64,000 bases of DNA from Sphingomonadaceae bacterium (lineage in GTDB: Bacteria; Pseudomonadota; Alphaproteobacteria; Sphingomonadales; Sphingomonadaceae): NCBI GenBank assembly GCA_002863155.1, contig PKED01000092.1, forward strand, positions 1 through 64,000. The letters run 5' to 3'. The translations under genes and the position numbers were made by a program. Below the pieces are notes generated by a model. That model had not been told where the DNA came from. It did not search any database and saw nothing but the letters and a program-made list of their open reading frames with translations. Below, piece after piece: positions 26,762 through 38,249 of this stretch (the stretch's first letter is position 1; the number at the start of each line of letters is the position of its first letter).

Positions 26762-26961
26762 CAGGCAGCGCGCGCCCAGCCGCGGTGCGGCGCGCCCGAT
26801 GTCTCCGCGATCGGCAGCGCCGACCCGCAAAAGGCGCATTCGGCGGTCGCGCGCCCGACATACCAATGTGATTTGCCGCAGCCCGGGCAGGGATTGGCCT
26901 GATCGAGGCGAAAGCTCGGTCGAAAGCCGGTGCGCCCCAATTGGATCGGCAATTGCAACAT
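26758..26961 (-). CDS. Small zinc-ribbon protein
   Basis: A 67-residue protein carrying two CxxC knuckles, CPGC (in DQANPCPGCGKSHWYVGRAT) and CAFC (in AECAFCGSALPIA), spaced as in a zinc ribbon. Basic N-terminus, no membrane segment. It starts with an ATG preceded by GGGAG and overlaps the convergent hydrolase gene by four bases at its stop. No function is known; such ribbons bind nucleic acid or act as small adaptor proteins. Reality is supported by the ribosome site, the codon pattern and the intact cysteine spacing. Confidence 0.7.
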   Translation of the reverse strand: MLQLPIQLGRTGFRPSFRLDQANPCPGCGKSHWYVGRATAECAFCGSALPIAETSGAPHRGWARAAC

Positions 26962-27068
26962 CGTTCGGCTCCCAAGAATGGAGCAGCCATAACCAAGCGA
27001 GTTGCGACTTTGTTCCCGATCAACCGTGCGTCTGGCGCGGCCGACCGTCCGGCCGCCGGGGGCTGCGT

Positions 27069-27425
27069 TCAGGCGATCTCGCTGTCGAACAGCATATCGG
27101 CGTCGAGCCCGAGCAGGTCGATCTGCTCGCGGACCTTGGGCCACACAGTCGCGACGAAATGCGCGCGTTCGGCGGCGCGCAGCTTTTCGGCGGCACCGGG
27201 CAGCACGAACATGCCGACCCCGCGTCGCACCTCGACATAGCCGTCGTCCTGGAACCGCTGATAGGCCTTGGCGACGGTGAGCGGGTTGGCGCCGTGTTCG
27301 GCCGCGAGCGCGCGCACCGACGGAAGCTGGTCGCCGGCCGCATAGTCGCCGCGCAGGACGGCGGCAGCGATGTGCTGGCGGAGCCGAATATAGACCGGGC
27401 TGTCTTCGTTGTTCAGGGCCGTCAT
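27069..27425 (-). CDS. GntR family transcriptional regulator, YtrA subfamily
   Basis: A 118-residue repressor with the GntR winged helix-turn-helix (SPVYIRLRQHIAAAVLRGDY, then LPSVRALAAEHGANPLTVAK and GYVEVRRGVGMFV) and only a short C-terminal tail of about 40 residues, the size typical of the YtrA subgroup. YtrA-type regulators usually control an adjacent ABC transporter operon; none is present here, so its targets lie elsewhere. TAAGG precedes the ATG. The bases upstream contain GTGTATTAAG, which could be part of an autoregulatory site. Confidence 0.88.
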   Translation of the reverse strand: MTALNNEDSPVYIRLRQHIAAAVLRGDYAAGDQLPSVRALAAEHGANPLTVAKAYQRFQDDGYVEVRRGVGMFVLPGAAEKLRAAERAHFVATVWPKVREQIDLLGLDADMLFDSEIA

Positions 27426-27474
27426 GCTGCCTTAATACACCAATTGCATGCCGGGTCCAGTCCTTCGATGCACT

Positions 27475-28053
27475 CTATCCGTCCCACCGCGATACCTTGT
27501 CGTCGCGCGGCGGGCGGGCGCGTTCCTCGACCGGCTGCGATGGCGACCCGATGAAGACGAAGCCTGCAATCCGTTCGGGCGCGGCGCCGAACGCATCGCG
27601 CACTGCGTCGGAATAGGCGGCCCAGCCGGTCAGCCATCCCGCGACGAAGCCGCTCGCATGCGCGGCGTGGAGCAGGTTCATGCACGCCGCCCCCGCCGAC
27701 AGCTCCTGTTCCCACATCGGGATGTGGCTTTCCGGGCGCGGCGACGACAGCACCACGACAAGCGATGGCGCCTGCCGCGCGAACCCCTCCAGCGCCTCGA
27801 TCTCGAGCCGCGCCGCCTGTGGACGTTCGGCGCGATAGGCGGTCGTGATCACCTCGGCCAGCCGATCGCGCCGGTCGCTGCCCACCACCACGAAGCGCCA
27901 GGGCGCGAGCTTGCCGTGATCGGGGGTGCGCATCGCGATGTCGAGCATCGCCGAAAGCTGCGCGTCGTCGGGGCCGGGCGCCACCATGTCGCGCGGCCGC
28001 CCCGAGCGGCGCGTGGCGAGCAGCGAAAGCGGCGAAGTGCGATCGTTGAGCAT
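27475..28053 (-). CDS. Nitroreductase family protein (YdjA-like)
   Basis: A 192-residue FMN-dependent nitroreductase-fold protein. Recognisable parts are LLATRRSGRPRDMVAPGP at the N-terminus, IAMRTPDHGKLAPWRFVVVG near residue 40, and GFVAGWLTGWAAY with the C-terminal FVFIGSPSQP. The short form and the PDHGKLAPWRF block resemble E. coli YdjA. The start at 28053 is chosen from family length; an in-frame ATG at 28083 is possible. It is divergent from the peptide transporter. Natural substrate unknown. Confidence 0.87.
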   Translation of the reverse strand: MLNDRTSPLSLLATRRSGRPRDMVAPGPDDAQLSAMLDIAMRTPDHGKLAPWRFVVVGSDRRDRLAEVITTAYRAERPQAARLEIEALEGFARQAPSLVVVLSSPRPESHIPMWEQELSAGAACMNLLHAAHASGFVAGWLTGWAAYSDAVRDAFGAAPERIAGFVFIGSPSQPVEERARPPRDDKVSRWDG

Positions 28054-28173
28054 GCGACCCCCGATACCGCCTATTCCAGCCATTTACAGCCGTGCTTTTG
28101 CCGTTAGTGTCGCCGCCCACGCCGCCATGCAAGAAGCGGCATGGTTGAGACAGGTATTTGGGGATCGCACTGC

Positions 28174-29970
28174 ATGACCGACGATACGCGCTGGGAAGGC
28201 GCCGCCGCGCCTGCCGCACAGACCGGACCGACCTGGTTCGGCCATCCGGTGCAGCTTGCCCGGCTGTTCACGACCGAGGCGATGGAACGCTTCGGCTATT
28301 ACGGCATGCGGGCGCTGCTCACGCTGTATCTGGCGCAGCATTTCCTGTTCAGCGACACGACCACAACCGGCATTTACGGCGGCTTCACCGCACTCGTCTA
28401 TCTGACGCCGCTTATCGGCGGGCTGATGGCGGACCGGTTCCTGGGATCGAAGCGGTCGGTGAAGTTCGGCGCGATCATGATGTCGATCGGCTATCTGACG
28501 CTCTGCTTCGGCGGCGCCCCGGCCAAGCCGTTCGCGACGATTGACGGCCAGCGTTACGAAGTGACGGTCAAGGGCAGCGGCGACGCGCGCCAGCAATTCG
28601 TCGTCGACGGCGGGCGCGAGCTGCTGATCAAGGGCAATGACGACAAGACCGTCTCGCTGCTCGACACAGGCGGCAAGGAAGCGCGCCGGATCGCGGCCGG
28701 CGGGTTCGAGGCAAGCGGCGAGCGGGCGCCGCTGTCGGTCTTCCTGCTGCTGATCGGGCTGGCGCTGGTCACGATCGGCAATGGCTTCTTCAAGCCCAAT
28801 ATCTCGACGATGGTCGGCGCGCTCTATGCGCAGGGCGACCGCCGTCGCGATGCCGGCTTCACGATCTTCTACATGGGCATCAACCTGGGCTCGCTGTTTT
28901 CGCAGATCCTCTGCCCGATCCTCGCGGTCGGCATGTTCGGCTGGGGCGGGCTCGGCTGGTGGGCGGGCTTTGCACTCGCCGCCGCCGGCATGACGATATC
29001 GTGGCTGCTGATCCAGTTCGACGGCGGCAAGCTCGACGGGATCGGCGATCGTCCCGCCGATGCGCCGACCAATCGCGACTTCCTGATCTATGGCGGCGCG
29101 GTGCTGATGATTCCGGTCGTCTGGTTCCTGTTTTCGAACCTGATGAGCTATGTCGCGCCCGCCGAAGGCGCGGGTATCGTCGGCTATTTCCTCGGCCTGC
29201 CGATCATGGGCAAGATCATGTTCGGCACCTTCCTGGTCAGCGTGCCCGGCATCCTCATCTGGGCGCGGCTGAAAGGGTCGAGCCAGGAATTCCAGATGAT
29301 GCTGGCGGCGATGGTGCTGATCACCTTCAACACCGTGTTCTGGACGCTGTTCGAACAGGCGGGATCGTCGCTGACGCTGTTCGCCGACCGGAATACCGAT
29401 TTGTCGGTGTTCGGGCTGTTCGACATTTCGGCGGGGCAGACGCAGTTCTTCAACGCGCTGTTCATCGTCCTGCTCGCGCCGCTGTTCAGCGTGATGTGGA
29501 ACGCGATGGCCAAGCGCGGGGTCGAGCCGACCATCCCGATCAAGTTCGCGATCGCGCTGATGGCAGTCGGCGGCGGCTTCCTGTTTCTGGTCTGGGGATC
29601 GCAGTTCGCAGGCGCCGATTTCAAGGTGGGGCTGTGGTGGCTTGCCGGGCTCTACCTGATCCACTCGATCGCCGAACTCTGCATCTCGCCGGTGGGCCTC
29701 AGCATGATCACCAAGTTGTCGATCGCCCGCGTCGTCGGGCTGATGATGGGCGTGTGGTTCCTGTCGATCGCGGTCGCGCAATATGTCGCCGGCATCGTCG
29801 CGCAGTTCGCCAGCGTGGAAACGGTCGGCGGGCAGGTGACCAATTTGAAGGTCAGCCTGGAAACCTATGTCGGCGTCTTCACGACGATCGCCGAAGTGTC
29901 GATCGCGCTCGGCGTGCTGCTGTTGCTCCTGTCCTTCCCGCTCAAGAAGTGGATGCACGGGGTCAAGTGA
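28174..29970 (+). CDS. Proton-dependent oligopeptide (POT/PTR2) transporter
   Basis: A 598-residue inner-membrane carrier that imports di- and tripeptides with protons. The signature ExxERFxYYG is present as TEAMERFGYYGMRALLTLYL (about residue 30). A long hydrophilic insert of about 75 residues (ATIDGQRYEVTVKGSGDARQ onward) lies between helices 3 and 4; the usual 12-14 helices surround it. GFFKPNISTMVGALY and the YMGINLGSLFSQ block are family motifs. The start at 28174 is favoured by GGGGA upstream, with 28141 possible. It fits with the exported peptidases in the window as a route for peptide uptake. Confidence 0.93.
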   Translation: MTDDTRWEGAAAPAAQTGPTWFGHPVQLARLFTTEAMERFGYYGMRALLTLYLAQHFLFSDTTTTGIYGGFTALVYLTPLIGGLMADRFLGSKRSVKFGAIMMSIGYLTLCFGGAPAKPFATIDGQRYEVTVKGSGDARQQFVVDGGRELLIKGNDDKTVSLLDTGGKEARRIAAGGFEASGERAPLSVFLLLIGLALVTIGNGFFKPNISTMVGALYAQGDRRRDAGFTIFYMGINLGSLFSQILCPILAVGMFGWGGLGWWAGFALAAAGMTISWLLIQFDGGKLDGIGDRPADAPTNRDFLIYGGAVLMIPVVWFLFSNLMSYVAPAEGAGIVGYFLGLPIMGKIMFGTFLVSVPGILIWARLKGSSQEFQMMLAAMVLITFNTVFWTLFEQAGSSLTLFADRNTDLSVFGLFDISAGQTQFFNALFIVLLAPLFSVMWNAMAKRGVEPTIPIKFAIALMAVGGGFLFLVWGSQFAGADFKVGLWWLAGLYLIHSIAELCISPVGLSMITKLSIARVVGLMMGVWFLSIAVAQYVAGIVAQFASVETVGGQVTNLKVSLETYVGVFTTIAEVSIALGVLLLLLSFPLKKWMHGVK

Positions 29971-30012
29971 TCGGCTAGCCTTGCGCGAAGGGGCTGCGCG
30001 GGGGGACGGGAT

Positions 30013-30698
30013 ATGGACGGAACGCTGATGGTCGCGCTGGCGGTCGCCGTCTTTGTCGGCAGCCACCTCGCGTTGTCGCACCCGTTGCGCGCGCCGCTGG
30101 TGAAGGCGCTGGGCAATGGCGGCTTCACCGGGCTCTACGCGGTTGTCGCGCTCGCCAGCCTGTGGTGGATCAGCAAGACCTACAAGGCCGCACCCCTCAC
30201 TCCACCGCTATGGGAAGCGGGCGACCTGCTCTGGGCGGTCGCCACCCTGATCATGCTGATCGCGAGCGTGCTGCTGGTCGGCTCGCTGATCGGCAATCCG
30301 GCGATGCCCGGCATGGTCAAGGCAGCCCCCGCCGAAGCGCGCGGCGTCTATGCCGTCACTCGCCACCCGATGCTGTGGTCGTTCGCGCTATGGGGGCTGG
30401 CGCACATCATCGTCTATCCGGTCGCGGCCAACATCATCGTCGCGGGCGGGATGGCGGCATTCGCGCTGGTGGGCGCCGCCGCGCTCGATGCCAAGAAGGC
30501 GCGGCTGGTGCCCGAACTGTGGGCGCCGTGGAAGCGGGTCACCAGCTATGTCCCGTTCCAGGCGATTGCCGAGGGGCGGGCGCGATTCGGCGGCTTTCGC
30601 CCGCATGATATCGCGGGCGGGCTGGTGATCTGGCTCGGTGCGACCTGGGCGCATATCCCCGCGGCCGGGATCGCGGCGGGCATCTGGCGCTGGGTGTT

Positions 30699-30702
<4 letters not shown>
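30013..30702 (+). CDS. NnrU family membrane protein
   Basis: A 229-residue integral membrane protein with about six helices. The NnrU motif region is seen as [20 protein letters not shown] (about residue 112), a segment also shared with isoprenylcysteine methyltransferase-like proteins, and [20 protein letters not shown] (near 160). NnrU was named for a role near nitrite/nitric oxide reductase genes, but homologues are widespread; some act in carotenoid isomerisation. No denitrification gene is nearby. It ends in a four-base overlap with the convergent aldo/keto reductase. Confidence 0.82.
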
Positions 30703-31684
<982 letters not shown>

Positions 31685-31688
<4 letters not shown>

Positions 31689-32950
31689 GCGATCATCTCC
31701 TCGGGCGTCACCATGATGCCGTCATCGGCGCCATAATGCCTGGAGATGACAGTCGTCACCGCGACGTCCATCATCACGTTGCCGATCGTGCGGAAGATGT
31801 CGGGAATGGTCTCGACCGCGATCAGCAGGCCCAATGCTTCGACCGGCACGCCGATCGCGAGGCAGATCGGCGCGACGCCTGCATAGAAGGTGATCTGCCC
31901 TGGCAGCCCGACGCCGCTGAACGTCGTCACCGATGCAGCGGCGATCGCGGCGGCATATTGGAACGGCGACAGCTGGATGCCGTACCAGTGCGCGATGTAG
32001 AGCGCGACCGCGAGGTTCATCGGCGGCGCGGTCACCCGGAACACCGCGACCGCGAGCGGCAGCACGACGCCCGACGTCTCCACCGGCACGCCGAGCGCGC
32101 CCGCCCCGCGCAGCATCGCCGGCAGCGAGGCGAGCGAGCTCTGCGTGCTGACCGCAACCGCCTGCGCCGGCCCCACGCCGCGCGCGTAATCGATCAGCCG
32201 GCGCCCGCCCCCGATCATTGCGACCGGATAGGCAATCAGGCTGATGGTCGCCCCCACCGCCGAGACGATCAGGATGTAATGAAGCAGCGCCCCGACCGCA
32301 CCGGTCCCCGCGCGCGCGCCGACGACGAAGGCAAGCGCGCCGACCCCGGCCGGTGCCAGCCACAGAATCCAACCGATGATGACCAGCATCGCGTCGGCGA
32401 TCGCCTGAAAGAACAACGTCAGCGCCGCGCGCTGTTCGGTCGGCAGTCGGGTGATCGCAAAGGCGAACACCATCGTGAACACGATCAGCGGCACGATCGC
32501 GTCGTTGGCGGCGGCGGCAATCGGATTGGTCGGGACGACCGATTTCATGAAGGCGCCGATTCCCGGCACGTTGGTGACTGTCTGCGCGCCGCTGAGCGCG
32601 GCCCGGAGCGCGACCGCCGATTGTTCGGGGATCGGGAACAGCGCGAGATAGGTAGGCGTCAGAAAGGCGGCGAGCGCCGATGCGGCGACGAGGAAACTCA
32701 TGAACAGCATCAGCGACCGCGCCGCGATCCTGCCCGATCGCGCGGTTTCCGCGGTCGAGGCAATGCCGGTGATCAGCAGCGACACGACCAGCGGGATGAT
32801 CGTCATCCGCAGCCCGTTCAGCCAGGTATCGCCGATCGGCTGGGCGATCGCCACCGCCGGGTCGACCCAGGCGCCGCCGCTTGCCGCAGCCGCAATGCCG
32901 ATGATCAGCCCGACGATCAGGGCTAGCAAAATACGGGTCGGTTGTGACAT
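31685..32950 (-). CDS. Dicarboxylate/amino acid:cation symporter (DAACS family)
   Basis: A 421-residue inner-membrane carrier of the DctA/GltP family. Eight membrane segments and two re-entrant hairpins are suggested by the hydrophobic pattern. The conserved serine-rich loop appears as [15 protein letters not shown] near residue 262, and [14 protein letters not shown] with [14 protein letters not shown] correspond to the substrate and sodium sites. The start follows AAAGGGC; the ATG at 32950 fits the family N-terminus, and a longer frame does not. Substrate (glutamate, aspartate or C4 acids) cannot be told. Co-transcribed with the aldo/keto reductase. Confidence 0.9.
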
Positions 32951-33026
32951 GCGCTGCCCTTTAGGCCATAAAGCCCTTCCCGTGTCGCGGGCACCTCCGG
33001 CCTGCAAGCAAAATGAGCATTCTGCG

Positions 33027-34364
<1,338 letters not shown>

Positions 34365-34504
34365 GGAGGGCCGTTGAGCAGTCGGGGAAACCGGCCGACC
34401 GAGCCCGGCAAATCAATCCTGTCGAGCGGGTATCACGCCATTTCACTCGCTCCTAATCCCGCAAACGCCTGCGGTGCGCGCGTAATGCGGTGCGATACCT
34501 TATG

Positions 34505-35080
34505 TCACTCGCACGTGATGACGCCGAAACCGACACAGGTCCGCTGACATTCAGGGCCTCTTATGCGGCGGGTGGGCGTAAGCCCCCGTTCTGCGTCGGC
34601 TTGCCAGTAAAGCGCCCGGCGATATTCCTTCTGCCGACAAAAGGCGTCGGCAACCGGCTGGCCGCACTGATTGCTGCCTGCCTCCATACAGACATCCAGG
34701 CGCATCAGCGGGCGACCGGGCGCACTCCAGGTCGGATTGGCGAAGTTGCGATATGAAGGTATCTTGCCCTGGCAGGTTATGTGTCTGAATGCCGTGCAGC
34801 CATCGTCGTTGCTGCATGTCTCGTTCGATTGCATCGTCCGGGTCGTGGCCGCGCGACCCACACGCTCGGGCTCAAAATCGATGGCGCGTTCGAACCGCCA
34901 TTTGTGACAGAATTGATTGGCCACGCTGGCCCCGCAATCTCGACCGATGCCCATGCAGACATCGAGCCGGTCGTCTCCCCATCGGGGGGCGTTGAACCTC
35001 TTGGGATCGTCTTGCCCGCCTGCGCTCATCAGTAGAAAACTGCCGAGAATCGCCATGCTTGACGCCAGTAGTCGCAGCAT
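34505..35080 (-). CDS. Exported Cys-rich protein built of two repeated domains
   Basis: A 191-residue protein with an N-terminal signal or anchor (MLRLLASSMAILGSFLLMSA). Two copies of a domain of about 65 residues follow: 38-103 and 127-190. Each begins RLDVCM and ends F-x-x-I-T-C, with six cysteines each at near-equal spacing (C42, 49, 58, 89, 95, 103 and C131, 139, 148, 178, 182, 190). This indicates an internal duplication and three disulfides per domain in the periplasm. No family is recognised. A strong GAGAGGG site precedes the ATG. The gene is less GC-rich than its neighbours, which could mean recent acquisition. Confidence 0.7.
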   Translation of the reverse strand: MLRLLASSMAILGSFLLMSAGGQDDPKRFNAPRWGDDRLDVCMGIGRDCGASVANQFCHKWRFERAIDFEPERVGRAATTRTMQSNETCSNDDGCTAFRHITCQGKIPSYRNFANPTWSAPGRPLMRLDVCMEAGSNQCGQPVADAFCRQKEYRRALYWQADAERGLTPTRRIRGPECQRTCVGFGVITCE

Positions 35081-35314
35081 AAGCCCTCTCCCGGCCCGCC
35101 ATGATCAACTGCGTGAACTATACAAGATTTTGCGCCTGAACTCAATCATACGGCCATCGATCATCTGCCGGCCGCGACCAATTCCGGGCGGTTGGCGGAA
35201 ATCGACGGCGGCGCGCCGACGGGCTGAAATGGATCGACATCCCCCTCCACCCCGCCGCCGATCCGCGCTATACGCTCCGCATCCCCACCACCCGCTTGCC
35301 GGAGGGCCGCACCC

Positions 35315-35740
35315 ATGAAGACGCTCTACACCGCCGTTGCCACCGCGCATGGGGGCCGCCAGGGCCATGTCGCCAGCGATGACGGCGTGCTCGATCTCGA
35401 TACCTCGACGCCCACGGCGATGGGCGGGCCGGGCGGGGCGGCGACCAATCCCGAACAGCTGTTCGCAGCGGGCTATGCCGCGTGCTTCCAGTCGGCGATG
35501 ATGTTCGTCGCGCGCCAGCAGAAGCTCGACATCGGCGATTCGACGGTCGAGGGGCATGTCTCGATCGGCCCCAACGATAATGGCGTCGGCTTCGGCCTCG
35601 CGGTCCGGCACGTCGTCACGCTGCCGACGCTCGATCAGACGGCCGCCGAAAAGCTCGTCCACGACGCGCATCAGGTGTGCCCCTATTCGAACGCGACGCG
35701 CGGCAACATCACGGTCGATTTCGAGGTGAAGGGCGCCTAG
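35315..35740 (+). CDS. ohr: Organic hydroperoxide resistance protein Ohr
   Basis: A 141-residue OsmC/Ohr-family thiol peroxidase that reduces organic hydroperoxides using lipoylated proteins. The redox cysteines are C57 (LFAAGYAACFQSAM) and C122 (HQVCPYSNATRGN). The N-terminal KTLYTAVATAHGGRQGHVAS block is typical of Ohr rather than OsmC. GGAGGG lies eight bases before the ATG. No OhrR (MarR-type) repressor is adjacent. Confidence 0.95.
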   Translation: MKTLYTAVATAHGGRQGHVASDDGVLDLDTSTPTAMGGPGGAATNPEQLFAAGYAACFQSAMMFVARQQKLDIGDSTVEGHVSIGPNDNGVGFGLAVRHVVTLPTLDQTAAEKLVHDAHQVCPYSNATRGNITVDFEVKGA

Positions 35741-35744
35741 CCGA

Positions 35745-36995
35745 CTACGGTGCGCTGCGGCCGTCGCGGCCCTCCGGCTCAAGGGTGCGCGGCGGTTCGA
35801 TATCGATCGTGCGGAGCCGGTAGCGCCCCGGCGGCAGCATCAGCGCGATCGACTCACCGGGGCGGATCGCCACCCGGTCCATCGGCACCGAGCTGTCGGG
35901 TTCGTTCGCGGGCCGCGCCTCGACCACGCGCCATCCCGCTTTCGGCAACAGCGCGGTCGGGATCGCCACCGGCTGATCGCCCGCCGAAACCCGCCAGGCG
36001 GGCCGCCCCTCGACGAAGCGGGCGGCAGGATGATCGATGATCAGATCGAAACTTCCCGTTGGCTCGGATGGCGGGAGCGTCGACAGTTGCAGTGCCGCGC
36101 CGCCGCCGCGGCATGTGGTTTGTGAAATCGTCAGTGGGTTGATCCCGGTCTTTGCCTTCAGCCGGGTCGCCATCCAGCGGTGGCCCTCCTTGGTCGGTAC
36201 TTCAAGCGCGTGGTGATAGCCGACATGAATCAGCAGCCGCCCGCGCGGATTGGCCTTGATGAAGGCGGCCAGCGTTCTCGCCTGCGCTTCCTCGCGCGCG
36301 GCGATCTGTTGTGCAACGCTGGATTTGGCAGGCGGCGGGCCGGTGACGATCATTTCATAGGGAAGCAGCCGATAACCGAGCGCCTTGGCCGTCCTGCCCA
36401 GCCGCCCGAACCCGGCTTCGGCGAGATAAAAACCATCATCGTCCGAAAAATAGGGCAGACCGGGCTGACGGACGAACGGCGAGAGATTGTCCGCCGGCAC
36501 ATCGGGGGCATCATGCACGAGCGTTTCGATCGCCAGCGTGTCGTAACCGATCTTGCGCAGGCGACGCGCGACCAAGGCGGTGAAGCCGCGATGATCGGAC
36601 CGGGCGTGGCTTTCGTTGATGATGACGATCGACGTCTGTCGCGCCCGGCGTTCGATCTCCGCCAGCGTGTCGGCGGCGGGCTTGAGCGGTTGGCACGCCG
36701 TGGCGCTATAGTCCGCGCTGCTCGCCGCGATCAGGTCTTCGCGCCCGAACAGGCTCAGCGTCTGCTCCGCATTGGGCCCGGCAAGCGGATCGGCCGGGTC
36801 GATGACAGAGAGATTGCGCAACTTGACCGCCAAATATCCCGTCACCTCATGCTGCGCGATCTGATCGACCGGAATAGTCAGAGTGATGGCATCAGCTGGG
36901 CGCTCGGCGAGGACTGCGGCGGAGATGGCAAGCGTCGACAGCCCGGTCGCGGCAAGGCCGAGGCGACGGTACGACGTTGAGTCGAAAGCGAACAT
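35745..36995 (-). CDS. Exported EreA/ChaN (Tiki superfamily)-like protein
   Basis: A 416-residue protein with an N-terminal signal or anchor (residues about 12-35). The central domain (about 105-290) contains IVIINESHARSDHRGF with E128-x-H130, IGYDTLAIETLV and later LLIHVGYHHALEVPTKEG. These match the Glu/His pattern of the EreA/ChaN/TraB-Tiki superfamily (erythromycin esterase, haem-binding ChaN, TIKI proteases). The C-terminal 100 residues look like a beta-rich add-on (RPGESIALMLPPGRYRLRTI). Function cannot be assigned; a metal-dependent hydrolase at the cell envelope is the best inference. Convergent with ohr. Confidence 0.65.
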   Translation of the reverse strand: MFAFDSTSYRRLGLAATGLSTLAISAAVLAERPADAITLTIPVDQIAQHEVTGYLAVKLRNLSVIDPADPLAGPNAEQTLSLFGREDLIAASSADYSATACQPLKPAADTLAEIERRARQTSIVIINESHARSDHRGFTALVARRLRKIGYDTLAIETLVHDAPDVPADNLSPFVRQPGLPYFSDDDGFYLAEAGFGRLGRTAKALGYRLLPYEMIVTGPPPAKSSVAQQIAAREEAQARTLAAFIKANPRGRLLIHVGYHHALEVPTKEGHRWMATRLKAKTGINPLTISQTTCRGGGAALQLSTLPPSEPTGSFDLIIDHPAARFVEGRPAWRVSAGDQPVAIPTALLPKAGWRVVEARPANEPDSSVPMDRVAIRPGESIALMLPPGRYRLRTIDIEPPRTLEPEGRDGRSAP

Positions 36996-37087
36996 GCCTG
37001 ACGATAACCGCGCGTGGCAGCCGGCACCAGCAGCCGGCCAAGATATCCGCTTCCGCTCGATCCGGATGGGGCTTAAGGGTCGACGCC

Positions 37088-37312
37088 ATGCTCGAGATGC
37101 GCCCCGATTGCGAACGCTGCGGCACTGATCTGCCCGCCGACGCGCCCGGCGCGTTCATCTGTTCGTTCGAATGCACCTTCTGCGCGCCCTGTGCCGATGC
37201 GCTCGACGAGCGATGCCCCAATTGCGGCGGTGAATTGATGGACCGCCCGACCCGAACCGGCGCCGCGCTCAAGAAATTTCCGGCGAGCACGACGCGCCGT
37301 TTCGCCGGTTAG
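37088..37312 (+). CDS. DUF1272 zinc-binding protein
   Basis: A 74-residue protein of the DUF1272 family, starting MLEMRPDCERCGTDLPADAP. Seven cysteines in CERC, FICSFECTFCAPCAD and CPNCGGEL suggest two zinc sites in a treble-clef or ribbon fold. The C-terminal tail is basic. Function is unknown. It ends 11 bases before the disrupted methyltransferase and probably shares its transcript. Confidence 0.85.
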   Translation: MLEMRPDCERCGTDLPADAPGAFICSFECTFCAPCADALDERCPNCGGELMDRPTRTGAALKKFPASTTRRFAG

Positions 37313-37323
37313 CGGACCGCGCG

Positions 37324-38051
37324 GTGCCCGCCGTCTATGACCGGATCGGCACCGGCTATGCCAGGCGGCGGCGGCCCGATCCGCGGATCGCCCGGATCAT
37401 CGCCGATGCGCTCGGCGATGCGGCGACCGTGCTCAATGTCGGGGCGGGGAGCGGCTCCTACGAGCCCGCCGACCGGGTGGTGGTCGCGGTCGAGCCCTCG
37501 GTCGCGATGATCCGCCAGCGCCCGCTCGGTGCCGCCCCGGCGGTGCAGGCGGTCGCCGCCGCGCTGCCCGATCCGATGCGAGTTTCGACGCGGCGATGGC
37601 GGTGCTGACGCTGCACCACTGGCCCGACAAGGCGGCGGGGCTCGGCGAGTTGCGGCGGGTGACGCGTGGTCCGATCGTGCTGCTCACCTTCGATCCGGCG
37701 ATCCGCCCCTGGCCGGTCGATTATTTCCCGGCCCTCGCCACGCTCGACGAAGCTCGGTTCCCGGCGATCGACGATTATGCGCGCTGGCTGGGGCCGGTGA
37801 GCATCACCCCGGTGCCGATCCCGCATGATTGCGTGGACGGCTTTCTTTACGCCTATTGGCGCCGCCCCGCGGCCTATCTCGATCCCGCGATTCGCGCCGG
37901 CAGCTCGTCCTTCTGGGCGATCGACGACATCGCGCCCGGGCTTGAACGGCTGGCACGCGATCTCGATAGTGGTGCTTGGGCGCGCCGCCATGGCGATCTG
38001 CTCGCGACCGATGCCTATGACGCGGGCTATCGGCTGGTGGTCGCCGACTGA
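37324..38051 (+). pseudogene. Class I SAM-dependent methyltransferase broken by a one-base frameshift
   Basis: The N-terminal part (GTG at 37324) reads VYDRIGTGYARRRRPDPRIA, then the SAM motif VLNVGAGSGSYEPADRVVVA and EPSVAMIRQRP. It runs out of frame after AAALPDP. The other frame continues naturally with DASFDAAMAVLTLHHWPDKA and a complete C-terminal half to 38051. Adding one G at about 37575 (GATCCGATGCG to GATCCGGATGCG) restores a single frame of about 243 residues. So either the gene is recently inactivated or a base is missing from the sequence. Downstream codons show no further decay. Confidence 0.8.
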
Positions 38052-38249
38052 TCGGCGGTTGCGGGGGGAGGGCGCGAGCGGGGTGCGCGTTTTCAACTTT
38101 CCGATACCCCCTTTGCTGTGTCATGGTCGCGCGATGATCGGCACCCGCCTTGCTGTCGTTGTCGAGCCAAGCCCTTGTTTTGACTGGAGGATGCTGGGAG
38201 CAATGGCAACCCGCAACTTCCGCAGCTTTGCCGGATGGAGGGCATGCCG

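Noticed and set aside
28084-30081. A 665-codon open frame on the minus strand opposite the POT transporter
   Set aside because: It mirrors the transporter codon pattern and is rich in Asp, Arg, Gln and His with no recognisable domain; the plus-strand gene is certain.
35117-35314. Protein-like stretches upstream of ohr (for example a frame reading WIDIPLHPAADPRYTLRIP) suggesting a gene relic
   Set aside because: The frames are short, have no start and no matching family that I recognise; GC-rich intergenic DNA often gives such frames. It could be a decayed gene end but support is too weak.
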